This document shows, piece after piece, positions 1 to 6,252 of a DNA stretch of 16,542 nt. The translations under genes and the position numbers were made by a program. The notes beneath the pieces are model-generated. The model searched no databases. It was not told where the DNA came from and saw nothing but the letters and a program-made list of their open reading frames with translations. The stretch comes from an uncultured bacterium (GTDB lineage Bacteria > Bacteroidota > Bacteroidia > Bacteroidales > Muribaculaceae), in the NCBI GenBank assembly GCA_946184715.1, contig CAMHGU010000019.1:1-16542 (forward strand), written 5' to 3'. How positions within the stretch are numbered: position 1 is the first letter of the stretch; every line of letters begins with the position of its first letter.

Positions 1-183
1 GATCTTCACGGTAGCGGTGGTATCGGGGGTGCCGCTGTAAGGCTTCAACAGCTCGAGAAGGCGGGCGCCGATGCGCTGCCCCGGGCCGAAGCCGTCGGTC
101 GAGGCCTTGAAGGTCACTTCTCCGGCAGCCGCGCTCAGCGCCGCTGCCACTACACACATTATTATAATAAGATTGCGTTTCAT
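1..183 (-). CDS. Secreted protein of unknown function, N-terminal fragment
   Basis: This is the first 61 codons of a gene reading leftward off the window edge. It starts at the ATG complementary to 181-183, which begins MKRNLIIIMCVVAAA. The basic start, the hydrophobic stretch at about residues 4-20 and the small residues at about 15-21 (AAALSAAAG) look like a cleavable Sec signal peptide. There is no Cys in a lipobox position, so a lipoprotein is unlikely. The mature part begins EVTFKAS and continues through GPGQRIGARLLELL. I do not recognise the family from this piece. It has its own Bacteroidota promoter (218-247) and is divergent from asd. The presence of a gene is well supported; its function is unknown. 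Confidence 0.75.
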   Translation of the reverse strand, partial: MKRNLIIIMCVVAAALSAAAGEVTFKASTDGFGPGQRIGARLLELLKPYSGTPDTTATVKI

Positions 184-217
184 TGTAGCCATAACATTAA
201 TTATAAGAACATCACCG

Positions 218-247
218 CAAAGATAGCGTTTTTGGCCATATATGCAA
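218..247 (-). promoter_or_regulatory. Bacteroidota sigma-70 promoter for the leftward secreted-protein gene
   Basis: Read on the minus strand, TTG (247-245) is followed by 19 bases and then TATCTTTG (225-218). This matches the Bacteroidota -33/-7 pattern TTG-N19-TAnnTTTG. The start codon lies about 35 bases downstream, so the leader is short. Confidence 0.8.
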
Positions 248-250
248 TGC

Positions 251-270
251 GCCGAGGCGCGATTCTCGGC
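251..270. repeat. Inverted repeat between divergent promoters
   Basis: GCCGAG (251-256) and CTCGGC (265-270) form a perfect 6-bp inverted repeat around an 8-base spacer. It lies between the two divergent -33 elements, which end at 247 and start at 279. That position would suit a shared operator. Neither promoter would place the repeat inside its transcript, so it is not an RNA hairpin of either gene. The arm is short and the region is GC-rich, so chance is possible. Confidence 0.4.
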
Positions 271-278
271 ATCGTGAT

Positions 279-309
279 TTTGCGCTATCAGCGTTTTGCC
301 GTAAATTTG
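279..309 (+). promoter_or_regulatory. Bacteroidota sigma-70 promoter for asd
   Basis: TTTG (279-282) is followed by 19 bases and TAAATTTG (302-309), a near-perfect Bacteroidota -33/-7 pair. Transcription would begin near 316, leaving a leader of about 20 bases before the asd ATG at 337. This supports that start codon. Confidence 0.85.
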
Positions 310-336
310 CACATTCAATAACCAAGCAGAAACAGA

Positions 337-1341
337 ATGAATATAGCTATAGTGGGCGCCAGCGGCGCCGTAGGTCAAGAGTTATTACGAGTGCTCGATG
401 AGCAGAACTTTCCGGTCGATGAGCTTACACTCTTCGGTTCCAAGCGCAGCGCCGGCAGGCAATACCTGTGGCGTGGCAATAGCTACACCGTGAAGGAGCT
501 TAGCCACGAGTCCGACTTCAGCGGTATCGACATCGCCTTCGTATCGGCCGGGGCTTCCACCTCGCGCGAGTATGCCGAGACTATCACCCGCCACGGCACG
601 CTGATGATCGACAACTCCAGCGCCTTCCGCCTTGAGCCCGACGTGCCGCTCGTGGTGCCCGAAGTGAATGGCGACGACGCCTTTGACGCGCCGCGCCGTA
701 TCATCGCCAACCCCAACTGCACCACCATTCAGATGGTGGTGGCCCTCAAAGCTATCCACGACCTGTCGCCCATCAGCCGCGTCCACGTGGCCACCTATCA
801 GGCGGCCAGCGGCGCCGGAGCACAGGCCATGGCCGAGCTGGAGCAGCAGCACGCCGACATCGTTGCAGGCCGTGAGCCCCACGTGGAGAAGTTCGCCTAT
901 CAGCTGGCCTATAACCTTATCCCCCACATCGACGTGTTCGGCGACAACGGCTACACCAAAGAGGAGATGAAGATGCACAACGAGACCCGAAAGATAATGC
1001 ACGCCCCCGGCATCAGCGTCAGCGCTATGTGTGTGCGCGTGCCGGTGATGCGTGCCCATAGCGAAGCCATCTGGGTCGAGACCGAGCGCCCCGTGTCGCC
1101 CGACGAGGCCCGCGAGGCTTTCGCCAAGGCCCAAGGTGTGGTCGTTGTCGACAACCCGGCCGAGAAGCAGTACCCTATGCCGCTGATGGTGGCCGGCAAA
1201 GACCCGGTGTTCGTGGGGCGTATTCGCGCCGACATCGCCAACCCCCGCGGCCTCAGCTTCTGGGTGGTGGGCGACCAAATCAAAAAAGGCGCTGCCCTCA
1301 ATGCCGTGCAAATCGCCCGGCACCTCCTCGCCCGCCAATAA
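337..1341 (+). CDS. asd: Aspartate-semialdehyde dehydrogenase
   Basis: This enzyme catalyses the NADPH-dependent reductive dephosphorylation of L-4-aspartyl phosphate to L-aspartate 4-semialdehyde in the cytosol. That is the branch point to lysine/diaminopimelate, threonine and methionine. At 334 residues it is the usual length. The N-terminal Rossmann motif is GASGAVGQE (7-15). The active-site thiol is Cys128 in ANPNCTTI, a glycine-rich SGAGAQAM segment follows at about 158-165, and the catalytic His241 lies in VPVMRAHSE. The conserved EEMKMHNETRKI helix is at about 209-220. The start is set by the promoter at 279-309. The gene stands alone between divergent and independently promoted neighbours. 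The family assignment is firm. Confidence 0.97.
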   Translation: MNIAIVGASGAVGQELLRVLDEQNFPVDELTLFGSKRSAGRQYLWRGNSYTVKELSHESDFSGIDIAFVSAGASTSREYAETITRHGTLMIDNSSAFRLEPDVPLVVPEVNGDDAFDAPRRIIANPNCTTIQMVVALKAIHDLSPISRVHVATYQAASGAGAQAMAELEQQHADIVAGREPHVEKFAYQLAYNLIPHIDVFGDNGYTKEEMKMHNETRKIMHAPGISVSAMCVRVPVMRAHSEAIWVETERPVSPDEAREAFAKAQGVVVVDNPAEKQYPMPLMVAGKDPVFVGRIRADIANPRGLSFWVVGDQIKKGAALNAVQIARHLLARQ

Positions 1342-1351
1342 ATATCGCCCC

Positions 1352-1383
1352 CTCGACCACTCGATCACTCGAATAATCGAAAA
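1352..1383 (+). repeat. Short 8-bp tandem repeat downstream of asd
   Basis: Four consecutive 8-mers read CTCGACCA, CTCGATCA, CTCGAATA and ATCGAAAA, a decaying tandem repeat with a TCGA core. It lies 11 bases after the asd stop and runs into an A-rich stretch. I see no stable hairpin followed by a T-run here, so it is not an obvious terminator. Confidence 0.45.
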
Positions 1384-1394
1384 AAATGAAGCTT

Positions 1395-1411
1395 TTGTGT
1401 AAAAAATACGC
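1395..1411 (-). promoter_or_regulatory. NrtR-like operator, site 1 (upstream of regulator promoter)
   Basis: On the minus strand this reads TTGTGTA-AAAAA-TACGC in complement, that is GCGTA-N5-TACACAA. It is the same 17-bp pattern as at 1452, 2378 and 2445. With two more bases (to 1413) the arms become 7 bp with one mismatch. It ends 7 bases before the -33 element and points the opposite way to the other three copies. Confidence 0.7.
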
Positions 1412-1418
1412 AAAAAGT

Positions 1419-1449
1419 TTTGGCGGTTCAAAAATTGTGCTTACCTTTG
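1419..1449 (+). promoter_or_regulatory. Bacteroidota sigma-70 promoter for the NrtR-like regulator
   Basis: TTTG (1419-1422), 19 bases, then TACCTTTG (1442-1449). The predicted transcription start near 1456 falls inside operator site 2, and operator site 1 lies just upstream. A regulator bound to both sites would clamp this promoter. It also rules out translation starts upstream of about 1456. Confidence 0.85.
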
Positions 1450-1451
1450 CA

Positions 1452-1468
1452 GTGTAGTTTTTACACAA
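1452..1468 (+). promoter_or_regulatory. NrtR-like operator, site 2 (over transcription start)
   Basis: GTGTA-GTTTT-TACACAA has perfect 5-bp palindromic arms (GTGTA/TACAC). It starts 2 bases after the -7 element, so it covers the expected transcription start. TTTTTACACAA (1458-1468) and its exact reverse complement at 1395-1405 form an 11-bp inverted repeat bracketing the promoter. Confidence 0.75.
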
Positions 1469-1518
1469 AGCCCTCCGGCAACCGAAAACCGAAGGCCAAC
1501 CAAAGAATAAACGAAGCG

Positions 1519-2325
1519 ATGAAATACAACGAGCAAACCCAAATGTGGGAATCGAAATACTGGCACCCGGCCGTCACCACCGACGCCGTAGTGGTGGGCT
1601 TCGATGGCGAGGAGCTCAAGATCCTGCTGATACAGCGCGGCATAGAGCCGTTCAAAGGGATGTGGGCACTGCCGGGCGGCTTTATGGATAAGGACGATGC
1701 TAACGCCACCGAGGCCGTGAAGCGCGAGCTGCGCGAGGAGACGAGCGTCACCGACATCTTCCTGGAGCAGTTCAGCACCTTCAGCGATGCCGCCCGCGAC
1801 CCTCGCGAGCGCGTCATCACCATCGCGTTTTTCGCCATCGTGGATCCCAAGGCCTACCGCATCATAGGCGGCGACGATGCCAGCGACGCCCGCTGGTTTG
1901 CGGTCAACAACCTGCCGGAGCTCGCCTTCGACCATAGCGAAATAATCCAGGCCGCGCTCACACGGATGCGCGAGCGGCTCCACACCGAGCCTATCGGCTT
2001 CCGCCTCGTGGGCGAGGAGTTCACGATGCCTCAGCTGCAGAAGACCTACGCCCAAATCGACCAGTCGGCTTGCAACTTCGAGATGTGCACCAAATCATCA
2101 GAAGAGCCATCGCACAAATTAAATTTGCCCAATTCCGAAAAACCGCGTCGCGGCCTAACCAAGTGGATTCACGACCGCCGCAACTTCTCCAAGAAGATGC
2201 TCAGCAAAGATTATGTGAAAGATACCGGTCGCACCCTCGGCGGCAACCCTAATCGCTCGCCCCACATCTACCACTTCGACGAAAAGGAATACTACCGAGC
2301 GAAGGACCCCTACGACGACCAATAA
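1519..2325 (+). CDS. NrtR-like Nudix transcriptional regulator (ADP-ribose/NAD-linked)
   Basis: This 268-residue protein has an N-terminal Nudix fold (about 18-150) and a C-terminal winged-helix region, the NrtR architecture. Known NrtR repressors bind DNA and are controlled by ADP-ribose or related NAD metabolites. The Nudix box (GGFMDK... KRELREE, 53-74) keeps R69, E70, E73 and E74. Its first segment is one residue longer than the canonical spacing, the usual first Glu is Asp60, and the Gly after EE is Ser76, so catalysis is doubtful. The winged-helix hallmarks are FRLVGEEFTMPQLQKTY (161-177), RRNFSKKML (220-228) and the wing strand HIYHFDE (249-255). About 40 residues (180-219) are inserted between them. 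The start follows the promoter at 1419-1449. Other in-phase codons further upstream would precede or overlap the transcription start. Autoregulation is inferred from operators 1 and 2. Confidence 0.85.
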   Translation: MKYNEQTQMWESKYWHPAVTTDAVVVGFDGEELKILLIQRGIEPFKGMWALPGGFMDKDDANATEAVKRELREETSVTDIFLEQFSTFSDAARDPRERVITIAFFAIVDPKAYRIIGGDDASDARWFAVNNLPELAFDHSEIIQAALTRMRERLHTEPIGFRLVGEEFTMPQLQKTYAQIDQSACNFEMCTKSSEEPSHKLNLPNSEKPRRGLTKWIHDRRNFSKKMLSKDYVKDTGRTLGGNPNRSPHIYHFDEKEYYRAKDPYDDQ

Positions 2326-2334
2326 TCCCGCTTC

Positions 2335-2358
2335 CCTCCTCCACGCTGAGGAGGTTTT
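2335..2358 (+). terminator. Intrinsic terminator after the regulator gene
   Basis: A perfect 7-bp stem, CCTCCTC (2335-2341) with GAGGAGG (2348-2354), surrounds a 6-base loop and is followed by TTTT. It begins 9 bases after the stop codon. It separates the regulator transcript from the downstream hydrolase gene, which therefore needs its own promoter. Confidence 0.75.
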
Positions 2359-2377
2359 ATAGCCCGAAATCTTCAAC

Positions 2378-2394
2378 GTGTAACTTTTACACAA
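2378..2394 (+). promoter_or_regulatory. NrtR-like operator, site 3
   Basis: GTGTA-ACTTT-TACACAA, with perfect 5-bp arms. It lies between the regulator terminator and the hydrolase gene. Its centre is 67 bases from that of site 4; the pair upstream of the regulator is spaced 55. Confidence 0.75.
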
Positions 2395-2444
2395 TCAAGC
2401 GAAACCAGCGCTTCGCCCCATACTAAATACTCTAACATTCAAAA

Positions 2445-2461
2445 GCGTAACTTTTACACAA
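2445..2461 (+). promoter_or_regulatory. NrtR-like operator, site 4, next to hydrolase start
   Basis: GCGTA-ACTTT-TACACAA, one mismatch in the palindromic arms. It ends 14 bases before the ATG at 2476. No clear TTG-N19-TAnnTTTG promoter is visible in 2359-2475. TAACTTTT inside this site (2448-2455) differs from the -7 consensus only at the last base, so the -7 may be embedded in the operator, but I find no matching -33 element. Confidence 0.7.
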
Positions 2462-2475
2462 TAAACAATACAATT

Positions 2476-3273
2476 ATGATAGGCAGCATCATCGGCGACA
2501 TCGTAGGCAGCATTTACGAGTTTGCCAACATCAAGACCAAAGAGTTTCCCTTCTACAGCCCCAAGGGCAACTACACCGACGACAGCATAATGAGCATCGC
2601 TACGGCCGACTGGCTCCTGCACGGGGGCAACATCCGTCACTACTTCGCCACCTACGGCGCCAAATACCCGTGCCCTATGGGCGGCTATGGCGGCGGCTTC
2701 AAGCGGTGGCTTAGCGAGATGGCGCGCGACGGCTACGCCGTGCCCTACAACAGCTGCGGCAACGGCTCGGCAATGCGCGTAGGCCCCGTGGGCTGGGCGT
2801 TCGACACCGAGGAAGAGGTGCTGGAAGCCGCCCGCGTCAATGCCGAGTGCACCCACAACCACCCCGAAGGCATCAAGGGCGCGCAAGCCACCGCCCTGGC
2901 CATCTTCCTCGCCCGCACCGGCGCCGATAAGGAGACGATACGCAAGGCCATCACCGACCGCTTCGGCTACGACCTCACCTTCACCTGCGATGCTATCCGC
3001 GACAGCTACGGCTGGGGCGAGCTATGCCAGAACACCGTGCCGCAGGCCATCGTAGCCTTCCTCGACGGCACCGACTTCGACGATTGTATCCGCAACGCCA
3101 TCTCGATAGGCGGCGACAGCGACACCCTCGGCTGCATCACCGGCAGCATCGCCGAAGCGTTCTACGGAGTGCCCGACGCACGCCGGCAGTACGCCCTCGG
3201 CCTCCTCTCCGATGAGCTCCGCAAGGTGGTCACCGATTTCGAAACCAAATTCCAATCCAAAAACCAACACTAA
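2476..3273 (+). CDS. ADP-ribosylglycohydrolase family protein (DraG/ARH type)
   Basis: This family hydrolyses the bond between ADP-ribose and an acceptor (protein side chain, O-acetyl-ADP-ribose or nucleic acid), using two Mg ions. The 265-residue protein shows the family landmarks in order: GDIVGS (7-12), the metal-binding TDDS (34-37), GNGSAMR (95-101), THNHPEG (126-132), and the second metal motif GGDSDTLG (212-219) with Asp214, Asp216 and Thr217. No signal peptide is seen, so it should be cytosolic. All metal ligands are present, so activity is likely, but the substrate cannot be read from sequence. It is followed after 27 bases by the VWA/macro-like gene, probably on one transcript. Control by the NrtR-like regulator is inferred from operators 3 and 4. 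Confidence 0.92.
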   Translation: MIGSIIGDIVGSIYEFANIKTKEFPFYSPKGNYTDDSIMSIATADWLLHGGNIRHYFATYGAKYPCPMGGYGGGFKRWLSEMARDGYAVPYNSCGNGSAMRVGPVGWAFDTEEEVLEAARVNAECTHNHPEGIKGAQATALAIFLARTGADKETIRKAITDRFGYDLTFTCDAIRDSYGWGELCQNTVPQAIVAFLDGTDFDDCIRNAISIGGDSDTLGCITGSIAEAFYGVPDARRQYALGLLSDELRKVVTDFETKFQSKNQH

Positions 3274-3300
3274 TATCAACCACTAAACAACTTTACAGCT

Positions 3301-4398
3301 ATGGCAACCCCCGACAAACAAACCGCAGGCACTAAAGCCCACATCTACAACCTCATCATCATCGACGAGAGCGGCTCAATGAGCAGCCTCACTCAGGCCA
3401 CAATCAATGGCGTGAACGGCACCATCCAGAGCATCCGCGACGCTCAGGCCAAGCACGCCGACACCCAAGAGCACTACCTCACGCTCGTGACCTTCGACAC
3501 CACAAGCTACCGCCCGCCGGTGCGCATTCTCATCGACCGCCAGCCCATCACCGCAGTCACCGAGTTCAAGAACTACAGCCCGCAAGGCTGCACCCCGCTC
3601 TACGATGCCGTAGGCATCTCGCTCACCGAGCTTCACAAGGCGATTGCCGGCGACCCCGATGCCTCGGGCGTGGTGACCATCGTCACCGACGGCTACGAGA
3701 ACGACTCCACCGAGTGGGACCTCGCTGCCGTGTCGGCCCTCATCAAGCGCCTCACCGACGAGGGCTGGTCGTTCTCCTATATGGGAGCCGACCACGACGT
3801 GAAGAGCGTGGCCTTCTCGCTCAACATCACCAACACCGTGGAGTTTGCTCACGACGAGCAGGGCACCGGCGCTTCGTGGGCCCGCGAGACGAGCGCCCGC
3901 AGCAACTATTACGACAGCATGGCTAACATATACTGTCGCATGCAGTCCAAGCCGCTATCATTGGGAGAGAAGCGCAGCCTCCGCCGCTCCCTCAACGAGC
4001 AGTACTACACCGAGCGCGTCACCCCGGGGCTCGTCAAGAGCCTAAAGCAGGGCGAGGTATTCGTGTTCGGCAGCAACGGGCGCGGCATCCACGATGGCGG
4101 CGCCGCCGCGGTGGCCCTCCGCAAGTTTGGCGCCGTGATGGGACAATCCGATGGACCGCAGGGACAGAGCTACGCCATCCCCACCACCGCCACCCGAGCA
4201 ATCCTGGAGCAAGCCGTAGCACGCTTTACCGACTATGCCAAGCAGCACCCGGAGCTTCACTTCTACGTCACCGAGATAGGCTGCGGCAAGGCCGGATACA
4301 CCCCGGCCGACATCGCGCCGATGTTCCGCGACTGCATCAGCCTTGAGAACGTATCGCTCCCGAAATCGTTCTGGGACGTCCTCGGCCTGAAGATGTAA
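3301..4398 (+). CDS. VWA domain fused to macro-like (A1S_2505-type) domain
   Basis: This is a 365-residue cytosolic fusion. Residues about 15-190 form a von Willebrand A domain with a complete metal-ion (MIDAS) site: DESGS (22-26), Thr98 in GCTPL, and Asp130 in VTDGYEN. A linker (about 190-248) follows. Residues 251-365 resemble the small family annotated A1S_2505 in phages and bacteria: VFVFGSNGRGIHDGGAA (253-269), GPQGQSYAIPT (285-295) and VTEIGCGKAGYTPADIAPMF (323-342). The order Asn/Gly-rich loop, GG-A helix, IPT strand and G-GKAGY loop recalls macro domains that bind ADP-ribose; that fold relation is my inference. It sits 27 bases after the hydrolase gene. VWA domains usually bind protein partners, so the protein may bridge an ADP-ribosylated ligand to another factor. 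Confidence 0.8.
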   Translation: MATPDKQTAGTKAHIYNLIIIDESGSMSSLTQATINGVNGTIQSIRDAQAKHADTQEHYLTLVTFDTTSYRPPVRILIDRQPITAVTEFKNYSPQGCTPLYDAVGISLTELHKAIAGDPDASGVVTIVTDGYENDSTEWDLAAVSALIKRLTDEGWSFSYMGADHDVKSVAFSLNITNTVEFAHDEQGTGASWARETSARSNYYDSMANIYCRMQSKPLSLGEKRSLRRSLNEQYYTERVTPGLVKSLKQGEVFVFGSNGRGIHDGGAAAVALRKFGAVMGQSDGPQGQSYAIPTTATRAILEQAVARFTDYAKQHPELHFYVTEIGCGKAGYTPADIAPMFRDCISLENVSLPKSFWDVLGLKM

Positions 4399-4434
4399 TC
4401 TCTCCACACATATAGGAGCACATACACCCGCGCG

Positions 4435-4464
4435 CGCCCTCGCAATCACGCATTGCCGAGGGCG
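4435..4464 (+). terminator. Hairpin after the VWA/macro-like gene, possible terminator
   Basis: CGCCCTC plus GCAAT (4435-4446) pair with ATTGC plus GAGGGCG (4452-4464), leaving one bulged C (4457) and a 5-base loop. The stem is 12 bp and strong, 36 bases after the stop codon. No T-run follows directly, so it is not a classic intrinsic terminator. It may still end the transcript or protect its 3' end. Confidence 0.45.
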
Positions 4465-4500
4465 AGCTTTGCCGTAATTGCTAAAAAATGATAACTACAC

Positions 4501-4530
4501 TTGCGCAGGCGCGAAATATCACTAACTTTG
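4501..4530 (+). promoter_or_regulatory. Bacteroidota sigma-70 promoter for the ABC/dtd/rdgB operon
   Basis: TTG (4501-4503), 19 bases, then TAACTTTG (4523-4530). Transcription would begin near 4537, giving a leader of about 50 bases before the ATG at 4586. Confidence 0.85.
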
Positions 4531-4585
4531 CGGTGTGGAGCCTGCGCGCCCACGTTACCAACTTATACACTATCAGAATACCGCA

Positions 4586-5437
4586 ATGTTGCAAATCAAC
4601 AATCTGAGCTTCACTTACCGGAAATCGGGAATGACCGTCTTCGACACGTTCTCGCTCAATCTGCGCGAAGGCGGCGTGTACGGGCTCTTGGGCCGTAACG
4701 GTGCCGGCAAATCCACGCTCCTCTACCTGATGGCCGGCCTCCTGACACCCGACTTCGGCGAGGTGCTTTTCGACAACTACAACGTAAGAGACCGCGCGCC
4801 GAGAGTGGTGGCCGACACGTTTATCGTCCCCGAGGAGTTTGACCTGCCGGCGGTGAAGCTATCGGAATATGTGGCAATCAACGCGCCGTTTTATCCGCGC
4901 TTCAGCCACGACGACCTGCGCCGCTATCTCGACCTCTTCCGGCTGCCGCCCGACGTACCTCTCCACGCCCTATCGATGGGACAAAAGAAGAAAGCGTATA
5001 TGAGCTTCGCCCTGGCCACCGGCGCGCGGCTGCTCATTATGGACGAACCTACCAACGGGCTCGACATTCCCAGCAAAGAGCAGTTCAGGCAGTTTATCAC
5101 GATGGGAATGACCGACGACCGAATCGTGGTAATCAGCACCCACCAGGTGCGCGACATCGACCGCCTGCTCTCCCACGTCACCATCATCGACCAAAGCCGC
5201 ACGCTCCTCAACCGCTCCACCGCCGAGATAGCTCAGCGGCTGCAATTCGGCCTCGCTACCGACATTGCCGACGCCCTCTACGTGCAGCCCACCATCGCCG
5301 GCAATATGGCCGTGATGACCAACCACTCCGGGCAGCCCGGGCCTATCGACCTTGAGCTGCTCTTCAATGCCACCCTTGCCAATCCACAGGGCATCGCGCA
5401 AGCTTTCGCCAACCCCTTAACCGAACAGCCACTATGA
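4586..5437 (+). CDS. ABC transporter ATP-binding protein
   Basis: This 283-residue protein is the nucleotide-binding subunit of an ABC exporter or ABC-2-type transporter, acting at the inner face of the cytoplasmic membrane with the permease encoded next. It has Walker A GRNGAGKST (36-44), signature LSMGQKKK (129-136), Walker B LLIMDEPTNGLD (149-160) and the switch His186 in ISTHQVRD. In the Q-loop region (VPEEFDLP, 81-88) Glu replaces the usual Gln. A C-terminal extension of about 80 residues follows the core domain. I chose the ATG at 4586 because an in-frame GTG at 4535 would lie at or before the predicted transcription start. The stop overlaps the permease start by 4 bases. The cargo cannot be predicted. 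Confidence 0.93.
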   Translation: MLQINNLSFTYRKSGMTVFDTFSLNLREGGVYGLLGRNGAGKSTLLYLMAGLLTPDFGEVLFDNYNVRDRAPRVVADTFIVPEEFDLPAVKLSEYVAINAPFYPRFSHDDLRRYLDLFRLPPDVPLHALSMGQKKKAYMSFALATGARLLIMDEPTNGLDIPSKEQFRQFITMGMTDDRIVVISTHQVRDIDRLLSHVTIIDQSRTLLNRSTAEIAQRLQFGLATDIADALYVQPTIAGNMAVMTNHSGQPGPIDLELLFNATLANPQGIAQAFANPLTEQPL

Positions 5438-6252
5438 AAAATAACGTTTTCGATTGGAGCCGCTTTCTCCTCTACCTCAAGAAGGAGACCACCGAGCGCC
5501 GTCGCTTCTACCTCCTTATCCTTTTAGGCATCTACGGAGGATTGACCCTCCTTATGTGGCTGGGTAATCTTATGTACGAAGCCGACAACGACCTCAACGC
5601 CGACAAGGTCGATCTGACTTTCATCCGCTGGTTCATCACCTCCATCGGGGTGTTTCTGTCGTGGATTAGCGCCTCGCTGATGCTGCCCGACCTGAAAACC
5701 CGGCCGCGCCGCGTCGCCTTCCTGATGACGCCCGCCTCGACGCTCGAGAAATATCTCGCCCACGTCCTCCTCTACGTCGTCGTCTTCCTGCCGGCCTACT
5801 TCATCTGCGTCCAGGCTGCCGACCTCACCCGCTTCCTGCTGATGAAGCTGCTCTACCCCACCAGCCAAGCCACAGGCCTTATCGACTTCGTCACGCCCAT
5901 CGTAAGCGGGCTATGGGAAATACATCCGCTACTCCCCGTCACCCTCGCCCTCGGCAACCTGCTGATGATAGCCTACTTCACCCTCGGCGCGGTAATATGG
6001 CCCAAATACAGCTTCATAAAGGCGTATGCCAGCCTATATGTCATCTCGATGGCGTTCTTGATAGTGTCGGTGCTTATCAACACATTCTTATACTATGTGC
6101 TCCGCTTCGTCTCCGACATCTTTGCCGGAATGAGCGACACTATGACCTACCTCATCGTCGATCTCATGCTGCTCAGCGCCTGCGCGGCTCTGTTTACGGG
6201 AGCCTATCGCCTCTTGCTGCGCCGCGAGCTTCAACCCCTCAAGTTGCCATGA
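5434..6252 (+). CDS. ABC transporter permease (ABC-2-like membrane protein)
   Basis: This 272-residue integral membrane protein has six likely membrane segments at about 26-48, 62-84, 108-128, 166-189, 196-222 and 236-260. The N-terminus (about 1-24) is charged and cytoplasmic. The loop FLMTPASTLEKYLAH (96-110) resembles a motif I associate with Bacteroidota permeases paired with a single ATPase. It overlaps the upstream ATPase gene by ATGA (5434-5437), so the two are translationally coupled and probably form one transporter. It also overlaps dtd by 4 bases. There is no substrate-binding protein gene nearby, which argues for export or a regulatory role rather than import. The specific substrate is unknown. 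Confidence 0.8.
   Translation: MKNNVFDWSRFLLYLKKETTERRRFYLLILLGIYGGLTLLMWLGNLMYEADNDLNADKVDLTFIRWFITSIGVFLSWISASLMLPDLKTRPRRVAFLMTPASTLEKYLAHVLLYVVVFLPAYFICVQAADLTRFLLMKLLYPTSQATGLIDFVTPIVSGLWEIHPLLPVTLALGNLLMIAYFTLGAVIWPKYSFIKAYASLYVISMAFLIVSVLINTFLYYVLRFVSDIFAGMSDTMTYLIVDLMLLSACAALFTGAYRLLLRRELQPLKLP

Noticed and set aside
385..1431. Long open frame antisense to asd (348 codons, minus strand)
   Set aside because: It is a GC-driven shadow of asd. The protein is low in complexity with no recognisable motif, and asd itself is certain.
1420..1518. Extended start for the NrtR-like regulator at 1420
   Set aside because: The extension would begin inside the -33 element and cross the -7 and the operator. 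The ATG at 1519 follows a normal leader and matches the family's N-terminus.
2120..2127. TAAATTTG inside the regulator gene as an internal promoter
   Set aside because: The -7 match is perfect but there is no TTG 19-20 bases upstream; it probably reflects the AT-richer insertion.
4535..4585. GTG start for the ABC ATPase at 4535
   Set aside because: It lies at or before the predicted transcription start, and the added 17 residues do not look like part of an ABC domain.
5913..6248. N-terminal extension of dtd over the permease gene
   Set aside because: The added segment overlaps well-formed membrane-protein coding sequence in another frame, and dtd has its normal length from 6249.
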